Of a DNA stretch of 64,000 nt, positions 1-13,041 are shown piece after piece (the first letter of the stretch is position 1; every line of letters begins with the position of its first letter). Source of the DNA: Siphonodentalium dalli (lineage: Eukaryota; Mollusca; Scaphopoda; Gadilida; Siphonodentaliidae); the NCBI GenBank assembly GCA_032622095.1, contig CP136065.1, forward strand, positions 208,420,151-208,484,150, in the 5' to 3' direction. Both the position numbers and the translations under genes were made by a program. The notes below the pieces were generated by a model. It was not told where the DNA came from, searched no databases, and saw only the letters and a program-made list of their open reading frames with translations.

Positions 1-1110
1 GTTTAGTCGCCGATTACCACAAAACGTACATATAATCATTTCCATGATATCAGAAGTCTAATGGCGTGGCCTAAAGCTGTCAAATGTGGAGTCATTCGAG
101 TCAGGAGTGCACGGAAGGGGAGATGGGTACCAAAACTGATAAAATGTTTTTAGCACCGATTTCCACCAAATTGATACACATTCTTCTCCAAGATAATCGT
201 TTTAATTAAAGACGCCACAATGGTGCCATATGGTTAGAGATGGGGGCATTAAATCTGATAAGAATTTGTTTAGTCGCCGATTACCATCGGTATCAGGAGT
301 CAAATTGTGTTGTTTAGCGTTGTCAAAAGTTCGAGTCAGGGTGCACGGAGGGAGGGAGGGACACCAAGAATTGATAAAAACTATTTTTAGCGCCGATTTC
401 TACCAAATATGAAATCTAATCGTGTAGTTTAAATAGGCCAAATTGGTGCCGTTTGGGTGAGATATGTGGGCACCAAATTTCATACGAATTTAGTTAGTCG
501 CCTATTTCCACCAATTTTATATATAATCATCTTTCAATGTGTCTAATTGTGTGGTTTAAAGATGACAAAAGTGGCGTTGCTTGATTCGGGGATAGGGAGG
601 GGAGGGTCACAAAAACTGATACAAAAATATGTTTAGCCCCATTTTCCACCAAATCCATACACGCTCTTCTCCAAAGATACGAGGAATCAAATCGTGTGGG
701 TTAAAGATGCCACATTTGGTGCCTACATTTGAGAATGTATGTCTGTTCTATAGAACTTCACGGGGGACCATCTAGATGACAGGGGTAACTTTTTAATAGG
801 AAGATAATGGTTTGGGTTAAACTTTTGTAAAGTTACGCTGTTGTTATCAGGGGCGGAAAAGGAGAGGGGCAGCAAAAATGATGAAACATAATTGTCGCTG
901 ATTTCCACCAAACTTATACGTATACCATCTATATGATATGGAGCCGTTCGAGTCAGGGGTGCACGGAGGTGAGGGGCACCAAAAGCTGATACAAATATCT
1001 TTAGCACCAATTATTATACACGTTCTTCTCCAATGATACGATGAAACAAGTCACGTGGGCTGAAAAGACGGCACATTTGGTGCATTTAGGTCAGGGATGG
1101 AGATTGGAGG
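1..1110 (+). repeat. degenerate ~120-bp tandem repeat array
   Basis: The phrase TTTAGCRCCGATTTCCACCAAA and variants recurs near 1, 148, 270, 386, 496, 640, 895 and 1000, so the unit is about 120 bp. Each unit also carries a TTAAAGATGCCACA-like stretch, a G-rich GGGAGGGGCACC-like stretch and AACTGATA. Units are strongly diverged, indicating an old array. The array may extend left of the window. Two short open frames here (230-412 and 723-1010 on the minus strand) lie inside the repeat and are not genes. Confidence 0.7.
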
Positions 1111-3204
1111 AGCAATGGACCTATCCGTAGGTACCACCCCAATTTCAATTATAGCCAATGAGCCGATAGCTTAAACCCGGAAACGACATACGCCTGCCTA
1201 GTGATATGAATCGCACCACAAGCGGGTCCCTAACTACCATTGTAAGCTATAGGGAATTTACGAACACGAGAGCAAAATATGTCTTAAAAAGCTACAATGG
1301 TGTTGAAATGGGCATGGGGAACATGTCCGGGTGACGAACGAAATTTATACATGTTTTAGTTCGGTTTCCTAAATAAAATGTAACTAAGACATCTGTTTAC
1401 GCTGGATTAAACAATGCCAACGACCACACTCGGATCCTAGTGTTATTTAAATTTCAATATTTATATATAACAGATTTCAAACTAAAACGTGGAAATAGTA
1501 GTCCCGAGCGATGTTGCGTTATGAATATTAATTGTGCCGCGAGTATGTGTTTTATGTGAAGTGTTTTTCGTTATAAATGTATACATTTGTTGCTGTTATA
1601 ACATCGTGGTAATATTGAGTTCAAATGTCTGCTATTCACACTAACCTGTAGGATATAGTCCTGCGAACGTTTTACTGAATCCATTTGAGAATCTAAAGCT
1701 TCCTCCGACAATGTACGTTTAAATGAGAATCAACAGACGTTTTCCAAGATAATTACACGAAATTTCACACATTGCACGTGCTTCGCTGTGTATGTACACG
1801 TAATCTTCACCGAACAAGTTCACTTTGTGCCATTGTTGCCTCATGGCAACATGTAACTGACGCCATGCTAGTCGGCGTTTTCTTTAATGTACTTTACTGA
1901 CGGAAAAATAGGATGTGGAATTTTAAAAGGCCATTATTTGATAATCCTTTGCATCCGGCCTGATGTCACCAGGGTTCATTCAGGGCGCTCGTGGTGCGGT
2001 AAACTGATATCGTTATATTTATTTCGACAAAAGAGGGATTATAGATTAATTACCACATGTACACCTCCGTTTGGTTTATTTCATCAAGGTGTGAACCATT
2101 AGCATAGCTCCGATATTAAATTTGCTATTTGATATTGAAGTTTCAAAATGGCTTCATTTACACCGTTTGATTCATCGAAAACATCTATCTTTGTTGGTTA
2201 TCGGAAGTGGCCTAACAATCACACCTGGTTTTTTGTTTTAAAACTGGTTCTATTTTTGTTTATATCTAACGACAGTCACTTTTACAAGATGCATATTTAC
2301 ACACAAATGTATCTTGAAAATCGTGATATTCAGAATGAAGCTATATTATCGTGTTACATGGCGTTTAACAACACAGTCCTTTCTCATCGGAAGCCATTTT
2401 AGCACTGACGAGATAGTGACATTGAGATGGCTTGTGGTGCGTAGTAACAGTAACCATGCAGTCTACATGTGGGCGGTTTTAAGCAATTTTTGGGGTTCAA
2501 ATTTGACAACCTGGACAAATGGTGATCGAACTGTAACAATTATATCTTCTCAATTGTCATATGTGTATGGGAACTGAAATCAGGGCATTCATATAGTGAT
2601 CCAGCAAAAACAGATAATAGAAGAAAGCATTAAAAGTGTATTTGTCACTCTATTTAAGAGATTTATATATTCTTGCAAAATGAGGGACCTTGAACAGTTT
2701 CTGCCAGATGATGGCATGTTAGAATGTCTCATGTGTTATAATAAAATTGAGTCTTTCCTGTTCATGATATTGTCCAAAAAAGATACAAATTTGTCAAGAG
2801 AGATGGAATTGTATATGCCTGGTCAAAAATAGTGACCACAGTGTGTAGTTAAATTAGTTTCTTCTGAGATAAAAGAAAACGCAGTCAGTAGCACATGACT
2901 TTTCACGATTCTCCAATACTGGGACCTGGCAAGGGTACATCTGCCCGATACAGAGGATTTCTTTCATTTTTTAGAACAACTTAAAAAATCGCTCAGTGTC
3001 GGGCACATGTAGCTGATATGTAGAAACATGTTCAAGCTTGGTCTGAGTTGAGGGACATCTCAATGTGCCATTCCGATCGATGCATAGCCCTTTCGATGAG
3101 AAATAAGATTTTGTTCACTTTGACTGAATTAAGAACATTTGAAGCAATGAACAATCATACTGAGTCCGTGCCTCCATAATTTTGATATGTATACATGTCT
3201 ATAT
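1111..3204. other. no recognisable gene
   Basis: I see only short open frames (up to 87 codons, between 1887 and 2832) without recognisable domains, paired splice signals or similarity to other parts of the window. The 2596-2832 frame holds an acidic, weakly coding-like stretch but has no other support. Confidence 0.5.
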
Positions 3205-3325
3205 ATAAGTTTGGTAGAAATCTGCGACAAAATATTGTTTTTTTTTGCACCCCTACCCAACTTTTAACTGTGCAACGCTACTTTAAGCCACACATATAAG
3301 TTTGGTGGAAATCGGCGACAACATT
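3205..3325 (-). repeat. isolated reversed units of the 1-1110 repeat
   Basis: Two ATAAGTTTGGTRGAAATC-type boxes followed by YGCGACAA are the reverse complement of the unit in the opening array, about 110 bp apart. A further partial reversed unit follows the fold-back element near 11030-11170. Confidence 0.55.
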
Positions 3326-4359
3326 CCGCAAAATTAGAGCCAATTTTACAGATGCACATTTCAAGGTCAACGCAAAGGGATTTTGTGAGATGTAATTAGC
3401 AGACTTTTTGACAGAAAGTAGCAATTGACCTTGCTCCATATATGGATGTTTTATCTGTTTGATTTCTGATCAATATAGAGAGTTTTATGATTACTATATA
3501 TATACGTCTTTTGTATATCCTACAAAATCGATCCTTGAGTAAACATGCGGACAGGGAGACACAGTGTGCAAGTGTGTATGGTGTCGAACCCATTTCTTAT
3601 GGCAAGAAAACACTGAAATTGATTCTTAACTCCTGACACAGGCAAAGTTTATGAAATTATTTTCAAAGAGCAGTTTCGCTTTGACAAGACACCACATCAT
3701 GCAATACGACACGGTCATGATAATCGTACACCAATGAACATGTTTATGAACATTACAGCTACATGAACTTGGAACAAAAGGCCCGTTCTGATTCGTATAG
3801 TGGTCACTAGCTCCTATTTGATTTATATGAGTTCTCCCTAGATGCCTCATTCATCGCAAGCGTGTATTTGACACTTAATATTCGTCGCCCAATAATTATA
3901 ATTTCCTAACTCCTAGATATTGGAAATTCTGACATTTTGAAAACTCATTTTCATCATATCTGAGCAACCAAACTGTTGAATGTAGGCATATTTTGGGTCA
4001 TTCTACATTGAAATATACATATTGGTTTAAAAAAAACATATTTTTTTAATGAATTTTTTCACTGGCGATAGAACATTGTTTTAAATTTGTTCTATTGCTT
4101 TCAGTTTTTTTCGATTATCACTGCTATAATAAACTTTAACACCGAGTTTAACAGTGCATTATGTTAGGATCATACTAGACAATACTTAGCATAAATATAT
4201 ATATATTAGCTTACCACGAAGTCCGTTTTGTGTTAATATTTTGAATTGGATGCTATGCCACTGCATGTAACGTAAATACATTAGTGCCCAGTGCAATATT
4301 CGTCAAAGATGTGATAGTTCGTGAGTTGTTAGTCCTGATTCGGACGTTAGAACGATGAA

Positions 4360-4790
4360 CCAATTAGTGTGAAAACGTGGTCAATATTAGCCAGTTTCTT
4401 TGGAATATATTTAAAATCTATATCGTTCTCGAAATTTTAATTGCCATTGTGTTTCGAAAATTTCAAGGTTTAATGTTATAGTCTATTCCATACAAAGCCA
4501 TTATCCAGGTACACCCGGGAGCTTCGATAAACCTTGTTATCTTGCCTATAGAAAGTCATATTCAATAGAACGTTGTTTGATTAACCAAAGGCTTATTTTG
4601 GACCCCTCTCCAATTCCGATCTCTGACGACAATCCACTGTCCACAAAAGGGCACCCGTCTCATAAAATTGATTTAAATATCCCAGAACAACAGGTATATC
4701 TTGGATAGTAAATTATTTGTGTTTGTCGTGTTGAGTACTTAATTCAACGGTTTGCAATTAAATGTCAAAAGTCCTCTTCTGCTGGATCTT
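4360..4790 (+). repeat. interspersed repeat family B, copy 1
   Basis: About 420 bp match, in direct orientation and with scattered substitutions, a second copy at 39495-39910. Shared blocks include AATATTAGCCAGTTTCTTTG, TTGCCATTGTGTTTCGAA, GTTTGATTAACCAAAGGC and TGTCGTGTTGAGTACTT. There is no coding frame in either copy. Class is unknown and ends are approximate. Confidence 0.7.
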
Positions 4791-5040
4791 TGACAAGTGA
4801 AACTTGTCAATCGATATAGATGATAATGAATATGTGGCGACGAGGCTGAAGCTACTTCTAGTCTTATCTGTATTGCTACATACACATACAGACGTTAACG
4901 AATTAGTTCCAGATGATTATATATATTGCACATTGTTGGTAAAACAAATAGCGGAATTCAAGCCTGCAAGTAACAGTATGACATTTTCAGACTCTAGCTG
5001 GATCAATGTCAGGCACAAATCATTTGCATTTATATAGTTA

Positions 5041-6897
5041 GGGAGCCCGCATATGTTCTATTTACACTTTTGCGTACCCCCTAAAGTTGGTACCAATAAT
5101 TGAACATTCTGAAAAACCGATTTCTTAAGTTGCGCATTCCTGGGGTTTAGGGGCCGCTGAACCCCAAAAAGTGCCAAAAATCACTATTTACACTTCCGCG
5201 TACATCGATGAATTTTGGTTTGATGATACTCCTAAGTGTACTGATAAAGAAAACACAACTTAAGAAAGGGATTTTCCTGGGGTTTTCAGATTAGAAAGGG
5301 GGTCCCATGCTGAACCCCAAAACGTGATTTTTCACTTTTGTTTATACTTTCCCGTACATCCATAATTTTTGGTCTCAAAGTACTTTGATATATACTAATT
5401 ATAAAAACACAACTTAAGAAGCAACTTTTCCTGGGGTTTTAAGATAAGAAGGGGGTCATCGGGTCACTCCTCAAAACGTAAATATCACTTTTATTTACAT
5501 GATTCCATTCGTCCAACGTGTGTGTATGTGCGTACACCCCTGGAACTGGAACGTTGCACTATTACAACCAATATATCCCTAAATCGATACGATCAACTTA
5601 AGAAATATATATTCATGTCGTTTTCTGATAAGAACGAGACTTGTTACGCCGCCCCCCAAACCCAATCCATTTTCTAGAACTATAAGTGAGCCAGTTTTAT
5701 GAAAATTATAGCGGAAAATCTAGTAAAATGTATACAAAATGTATATATTTTCGTGAAGCTAAGACATAATGACACTTTTTTGGCCCAAAATTGAAACTCA
5801 CCATCCAAGATGGCCGCCAAAATGGCCGCCGGAAGTTGAAAATGATATTTTTTCACAAATATCTTCTAGATCAATTCATGCTGTTTGGAACTGGTTGAGT
5901 AATGCAACTTTATTTTGTGTTTTGTATATTAACTGATCATTGGAGCAATTAAATATGCAATTATTGGGGTCCTAGCCCCTTCCGATCCCTCAAAAATTCG
6001 ATTTCACAGAACGCAGTACAAAATTAAAAAAAAATCTCAATTGGGATTCTAGTCATATTTCAATAAGAAATGAGAAGAACATTGTAATGTAAGTGAGGCA
6101 TATTATTACCTATGAATATTCCAAATCTCTGGAACCATAAATCTTACCTTGGCTCAAAATGGCTGCGAAAATGGCCGCCAAAATATGGAAAATGGTAAAT
6201 ATTGCCCCAGGGTGTCCTGTAATCGCTTACAAGTTGTGATTGATGTACAGAATTGGCTAATCTGTTTTCTATACATTGTTTACTAACATGTCTGATGCAC
6301 CATGGATAATTTTTACTATTGTCACCACTGACATCACCAGAAATATTGGATTTTTCTCTCACAAACTTCACATAAATATCGGCAAAAATTCACTTTTCAG
6401 GGTTCGACCATTTGTTCAAGTAAAATGTAACCATCTTTTGATTGAAAGGTGTTTATTGTTTTGGTATATCTTAAATGTGTCACACTACGGTGTTTATAGA
6501 CTAAATTGCTCAAGATGGCTTCCAAAATGGCAACCAAATTTGTAAAAAGTTAAAAGTTAACATATCCCGAACATTATTCTCAGCATTATCCGAAAAAGGT
6601 GGCAAATTGTGACTCACTTGGTTATTGTACGTGTTAGTTACAATGTAATTAACTGACAACTACCTTCTATTATGTTTGTCCCAGTTCCGTATGAGGCATG
6701 ACAAATTCATTTTAAAGTTGCAGTATGGAATTTTGCGGAGAACCTCTTTTGTGATTCTGGTCATATTATTGAAAGGGAATGGGCAGAACTTTGAGACGGA
6801 ACTGAGATGAACCATGATATGTGGGTATTCTGGCCCATTATGATAAAAAATTATCAATGGATACAGGGTGGAAACCAAGATGGCAGCCAGGGAGTTT
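5041..6897 (+). repeat. left terminal inverted repeat of the fold-back element
   Basis: Pairs with 9211-11019. Diagnostic shared blocks are the outer GCCCGCATATGTTC, the run ACTTAAGAAATCGGTTTTTC, ATATTTTCGTGAAGCTAAGACATAATGACA, and the inner CAAGATGGCAGCCAGGGAGTT. Degraded family relatives occur at 31690-31745 and 32724-32930. Confidence 0.8.
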
Positions 6898-9210
6898 AAT
6901 ACTCTATTATCATAGATGAGGATAATAGGTATACACGGAGTTATTGTATGGCCATGAATGATGTGTGGGTATAAAGGGAGTGCCCTGTTGGTAACGATGG
7001 GACGTATATGTATATATGTTGTGGATGTGTTATCATTGGGGTGTATGGGGAGTAGATTTATTATCATGGATGGCGTGTATGAGTATGGCAAGTACGGAAC
7101 TTATGAGTGGTCGTATGTGCGGATATTGGTATATCTGGAAGGGATCACCATTGGTGGTGTGCATATGTATACCTGGATTGACTCTATGGTCATGTGTATG
7201 GCGAATATGTATACATGTAGTGAATATGTATACATAGAGTGACTATATGGTCATATGTCAGGTGTAGGTGTATACCTGGTGTCCATGCATGGTGACTCGT
7301 GGCTGTATCGTCATTTGTGGTATGTACGGGTATAACCAAGTATGGTTGTATGATCAGGTGTACTAGTACATGTACGTGTATAAAGTGGATGACTGTGTTG
7401 TCATTTGTGTGGTGTTTATGTACATATGGAGTGAATGGCGTAATGGGTGGGTTGTACATGTGTACCTTGGGCGGCTATCGCTTTCCTCAATAACTCAAGG
7501 ATATGTTAATCAATAGAGAGGTCATGTCATATCGTGGAAAGCGATAGCCACCCATTATCACACAGTCATTACATATATACATAAACACCACATACATAAC
7601 AATATAGTGACCCACTGTATACATTTACACCTGACCCATAACCACGGATGACCATACAGCCACGCGTCACAATGCAGGCACACCGGGTATACTCCTAAAC
7701 ATGACCCATAACCATATAGTCACTCCTTGTATACCATTCATCTCACCATTGGTCATCATCCCTGTATACCTATTCTCCAAACGCATGGTCAAATATACAA
7801 TCAATATATACATCAACACCACAACAATGACCATAAAGTCACTCCGATATACATATGCACATCACCAATGTCCATATAGCCACTCGCGTCATACACATAC
7901 CCTCACCCGTGTTACCTGGTATACTCCTTCACCTGACATATGGCCATATAGTCGTCCCGTGTGTACCTATTCAAAACATTCATACACGATCATGGTCAAT
8001 CCTTGTATACATATTCACCTCAACATTGGCTATGTCAATCCCTGTATCCCTATTGGTCACACCATAGCCGAATAGCCACTCAAGATATACTAATACACCA
8101 CAGCCATGTCAGTATAGTCACTCCATGTATGCATATGAACCTCATCCATGGCCATATAGCCACTCGCTGTATACACATATCCCTCGCCCATGACAATAAA
8201 GCAACACGTGTGTGTACTGGTATAACCTACACATGACGATACCGACACGAGATACCAAACAGGAACACCAGGTACATGTATACTCATACGCCTGTCACCC
8301 CCTGTATAGATGTTCATTACATTTATGATCATACAGTCACTACTTGTATACCTACATGTAATCATCTCACCTTTAACCATACGGTCACTACCTGTATACC
8401 TATTCGACACTCATAGTCATATAACCACTCGATATACATATGCAGCCAACCCTAGACCATAAATTCACTCCAGGTATACATGTAAACCTCACTAATGGCC
8501 ATTCAGCCCTTCCAGATATACAAAAAAACCCGCACATACGACCACTCAAACAATCCATACTTGCATATACACCTCACACATGACAATTCAGCAATTCACT
8601 GTATGATCATACACGCCATCCACGATAATACAGCTAAGCCATATACACCCACCAATGATAATACATTCACGAGATATATAAATATACATCCCACCCGTTA
8701 CCACAAGGACACTCCCTATCTACCCACACGCTCGATAATGTCCACCGGCTTACTCCAGGTATTCATATTCAATCATGACCGTACAGTCATTCCATGTATA
8801 CCTATACACATTACCCGTAACCATAAAATCACTACCTATTTATCCACACACCCCATCCATGATCATACATACAGCGCATGTACATCCCACCCATGACCTT
8901 ACAGTCACTCCATATATACATAATCAACACATAGATGACCATGTAGCTATATCCATACACCACACCAATGACCATACAGGCACACCGGGTGCACCCATAC
9001 TGGATATACACAATCATACACCATACAGTCACTCCATGCATACCGATTCACCTCACATCTGACCATGAACTCTCCCTGTATACCTAGATGCATCTTACCA
9101 TGGACAACCCACTCATAACCATATAGTCACTCATTGTATACCTACTCACATCAGTCATGACATACAATAACTCCCTGTATACCTATTCACCTCACATATG
9201 ATCACAGAGT
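6898..9210. repeat. degenerate ~43-bp minisatellite that reverses orientation near 7510
   Basis: On the plus strand 6898-7469 repeats a pattern like GTATACAGGGAGTGACTATATGGTCATGTG. From 7553 to 9210 the same pattern runs in reverse complement, with dozens of CACTCCNTGTATACCTATTCACCTCAC-like units. Unit length is about 40-45 bp and units are highly diverged. Several open frames of 70-140 codons here are products of the repeat, not genes. Confidence 0.75.
7470..7552. repeat. hairpin at the symmetry point of the fold-back element
   Basis: GGCGGCTATCGCTTTCC at 7470-7486 is followed, after a ~49-nt loop, by GGAAAGCGATAGCCACC at 7536-7552. The stem is 17 bp with a single G-T type mismatch. This is where the minisatellite switches strand. 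Confidence 0.75.
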
Positions 9211-11019
9211 AACTCCCTGGCTACGATCTTGGCATCAACACTGTATCCTGTTGACATTTTTTATCATAATGAACCAGAATAGCCAAAGATTATGGTCCAT
9301 CTCAGTTCTGTCTCAAAGTTCTGCCCATTTCCTTTCAATAAATATGGCAAAAATCACAAAAGAGGTTCTCGGCAAAATTAAATACTTTAAAATGAATTTG
9401 TCATGCCCCATACGGAACTGGGACAACTGGGAATAGAACATGTAGTTGTCAGTCACAATTTGCTATCTTTTCGGATAATGCAGAGAATGTTCGGGATATA
9501 TGTAAAAAATTAGAATTTTACATTTTGGAAGCCATCTTGAGCAATTTGGTCTATAAACACTGTAGTGTGACACATTTAAGATAGACCAAAACAATAAACA
9601 CCTTTCAATCCAAAGATAGTTATATTTTATCAGAAAAAATGGTCCAAACCTGAAAACTTAATTTTTGCCAATATTTATGTCAAGTTTTTTTAGAGAAAAG
9701 TCCAATATTTTTGACGATGTCAGTGGTGAAAATAGTAACAATTATCCATGGTGCATCAGACATGTTATTATTCAATGTATAGAATGCAGAATAGCCCATT
9801 TTATACATCAGCACAACTTGTAAGCGATTGCAAGAGATGCTGGTGTGATATTTACCATTTTCCATATTTTGGCGGCCATATTGGCAGCCATTTTGAGCCA
9901 AAGTAAGAATTTTGGTTCCAGTGATTTGGAATATTCATAGGTAATGATATGCCTCACTTACATTACAAATTTCTGTTCATTTCTTGTTGAAATTTGAATA
10001 GAATCCCAATTGTAATTTTTTGTGAAATTTTATACCGCATTCTGTACAATCGAATATTTGAGGGATCGGAATGGGTTAGGACCCCAATAATGGCATATTT
10101 ACTTGCTCCAATGATCAGTTAATATACAAAACACAAAATAAAGTTGAATTACTCAACCAGTTCCAAACAGCATGAATTGATCTAGAAGATATTTGTGAAA
10201 AAATGTCATATTTTCAACTTCCGGCGGCCATTTTGGTGGCCATCTTGGATGGTGAGTTTCAATTTTGGCCCAAAAAAGTGTCATTATGTCTTAGCTTCAC
10301 GGAAATATATACATTTGTATACATTTTACTAGATTTTCCGATATAATTTTCATAAAACTGGCTCACTTATAGTTCTAGAAAATGGATCGGGTTGGGGGGG
10401 GGTAACAAGTCTCGTTCTTATCCGAAAACGACATGAATATATATTTCTTAAGTTGATCGTATCGATTTAGGGATGTATTGGTTGTAATAGTGCAACGTTC
10501 CAGGGGTGTACGCACATACACACACGTTGGACGAATGCAATCATGTAAATAAAAGTTATTTTTTACGTTTTGGTGGGTGACCCGATTACCCCCTTCTTAT
10601 CTTAAAACCCCAGGAAAAGTTGCTTCTTAAGTTGTGTTTTTATAATTAGTATATATCAAAGTACTTTGAGACCAAAAATTATGGATGTACGCGAAAGTGT
10701 AAAAAAAAAGTGAAAAATCACGTTTTGGGGTTCAGCATGGGACCACCTTTCTTATCTGAAAACCCCAGGAAAATCTCTTTCTTAAGTTGTGTTTTCTTTA
10801 TCAGTACACTTAGGAGTATCATCAAACCAAAATTCATCGATGTACGCGGAAGTGTAAATAGAAGTGATTTTTGGCACTTTTTGGGGTTCAGCGGCCCCTA
10901 AACCCCAGGAATGCGCAACTTAAGAAATCGGTTTTTCAGAATGTTCCATTATTGGTACCAACTGTAGGGGGTCAAACCTTTTGTACGCAAAAATGTAAAT
11001 GGAACATATGCGGGCTCCC
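9211..11019 (-). repeat. right terminal inverted repeat of the fold-back element
   Basis: Reverse complement of 5041-6897, beginning with AACTCCCTGG at 9211 and ending with GCGGGCTCCC at 11010-11019. It differs by scattered substitutions and small indels, and both arms preserve the AAGATGGC-type motifs and the CCCCAGGAAAA blocks. Confidence 0.8.
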
Positions 11020-11225
11020 CAACTAATAGGTTTGTTGTAAATCGGTGACAACATGTGTGGTCTATTTAAACCACCTTATTAAAATCTTCGTTTACAATGA
11101 AGATGATTAGTTATAAACTTGATGGAAACCGCAACAAACATGTTTCATCGAATTAGGTCGGTATACGTGGTGCATGTCAGTTAGGACATACATGTATACA
11201 TGCACACAATGTACATTTATACCAG

Positions 11226-11690
11226 ATAAACATATATTACTTAAAGGTGCATTATCTGAATTAACGCTCCTAAATTACTATTTCTTTGTCTATGGGGGTA
11301 AAAAGTATTTGATTCGAGTCGATGAACCCACCTATCAAAGCTCAGAGTGATCAGATATCGATTTTTGAAGTTTGTTATTTCTCGAGAGGTGCAATTATAT
11401 GTGGCCCAGAAACACGTGGTCAAACGGACGGTCTCGGACAAAATTGCAGATGAAGATGGATAACTCTAAAATCAAGTGGCAATGCGGCCAAATTTCGTAC
11501 GTGATACTTAAGTGATAATAAGGCCATATTTTGTTGAGCAAAATGTTGATAAATAACAAGTTTTGGGAAATTTGATACCATAGTTGACAGTGGTTAGCAT
11601 TATTTTGTTGCAATAAATCGATTCTGATAACTAAGCGCATTTTGAACAAATGTTGTTCCCTTTCAGTAGCAACCATGGACTACATTAGTA
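11226..11690 (+). mobile_element. short TTAA-flanked element family A, truncated copy
   Basis: Begins TTAAAGGTGCATTATCTGAA and matches the complete member at 51579-52010 (shared TTCGAGTC, GATCAGATATCGATTTTTGAA, GACGGTCTCGGAC, GTGGTTAGCAT, AATCGATTCTGA). The right end is missing: sequence departs from the family after CAAATGTTGTT near 11655. No coding content. Confidence 0.65.
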
Positions 11691-12380
11691 TCAAGACGCT
11701 ATCCGCACACTGCATGTCTAAACTACCGACATCCGGCCAGTAACTAACACACTCATATAACTATACAATCCAAGCAACTCGCCCCGCGTATATAGCAGGA
11801 CGAGATCACGGATCGACAGCGGTGACCAACTTATGACGGATTCACGAGCGATGCGTTTTACTGACTTATAGATACCGGGGCTCAGCAGTCGGATAGTAGG
11901 ATTAATATTGTTATTATTATTATTGTTTTCTATATGACAGACGCGCCAATTAGATAATATAATATCGAACGAGGGAAATCTGTGCTCATTGCAGTGTGTA
12001 TCTGTAAAATGACAAAACTGTCAAAAATAGTTGGTGTGAAACATCTACTATAGCTTCTGGTATAATTCATTGTAAAACAATAAGTACATGCAACGTGTAC
12101 CACTGTAAAACAAAGTTAATCAATATGACTAATTTATGTTATATTCAAACGAGTCACCAGGATGACTAACTTAGCTTAGTCAGAATGACTAAAGCAACAC
12201 ACCCGATGATATATTATCCAGAATCAGGGACACGCTTTCAATCAATTCTTTAAAACATAGATTCCAATACTGGTCTGTTGAGACCCCCTACCAACCGGCT
12301 AAGCAGAAACCACGCAGTCTGCAGGTCTACTGGAACAATAAATTTCACTCTCATCTATTTGCGTTATTTATTTAGCCCAT

Positions 12381-12648
12381 TTAACCCATCCGTGACTGGA
12401 GCTTCCTGAAATTTCGCGAAAACCCTGTTGCAATGCATTCTCTTATACGTTCGAGTCTCCCATAGGGAGCCTGGTATTTATATAAGAGAATACATAATCG
12501 GCCTAACAATATTAACTTAACATTGTATGCCAGTGCGTTCTCTTATATATGTGAGGCTCCATATGAGAGACTCGCATATATAAGATAATGCACTGGCATA
12601 GTATGTTTAATGCTGCACCAGCGCGGCTTCCGTCATGACAGTGTTTTA
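12381..12648 (-). mobile_element. two-hairpin MITE, copy 1 (reversed)
   Basis: Ends are TTAACCCATCCGTGACTGGA on the left and, reading the other strand, a CTGTCATGACGGAAG-type right end. Two internal imperfect palindromes each pair ATTCTCTTATAYAT with ATATATAAGAGAAT around a GAGTCTCCCAT...GGGAGCCT core. The same arrangement recurs at 52013-52280 and 52773-53024, so this is a dispersed non-autonomous family. Confidence 0.7.
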
Positions 12649-12954
12649 GATGGTCTCTTTCCATTACAAGTTTTATATAATTTTCTGGGTATAAAATAAT
12701 ATATATGAATCGAGGACCCCTGACCGGAAACACTTCAGTCAATTAATATTGATTTTATTTCAATTTTTTCTGGTATAGTACATGGTCAATTTGGGATATT
12801 TACGGCTTGCTGATACGTCCGTAGCGTAGTAAGCGGGAGAACTATATCTCTATATGAAATCGCCTGAACGTTTCAAGACGGTCTGTTCTAAAAATAGGAT
12901 TAACTAAAAAATGTCAGGAATTCAATGGTAACACATTTATAGAATCATTAGTAT

Positions 12955-13041
12955 ATAATACACACAAGCTTTCTGCCGTCTGTTCAGCCTTTATCAAGTG
13001 ACAAGGGATTCACAGAAGGCCGAAAGCTTGTGTGTATTATA
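12955..13041. repeat. inverted repeat
   Basis: TATAATACACACAAGCTTTC is followed within 60 bp by GAAAGCTTGTGTGTATTATA. The stem is about 29 bp including the CTGCCG/CGGCCT part. It may mark the ends of a small element. Confidence 0.65.

Larger units (their letters stand above)
5036..11024. mobile_element. ~6-kb fold-back element with 1.85-kb inverted repeats
   Basis: The left end (GGGAGCCCGCATATGTTC at 5041) is repeated in reverse complement at 11002-11019. The match continues collinearly inward for about 1.8 kb on each side (left TIR 5041-6897, right TIR 9211-11019) at roughly 90 percent identity by eye. Between the TIRs is a reversing minisatellite. No open frame resembles a transposase, so the element is probably non-autonomous. 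TIRs contain repeated AAGATGGC(C)GCC-like motifs and runs such as CCCCAGGAAAA. A clean target-site duplication could not be defined because the outermost bases (TAGTTAGGG / TAGTTGGGG) are themselves inverted. Confidence 0.8.

Noticed and set aside
6660-9062. Series of His/Thr/Tyr-rich open frames up to 143 codons
   Set aside because: They fall entirely in the inverted repeat and reversing minisatellite of the fold-back element, on both strands at once.
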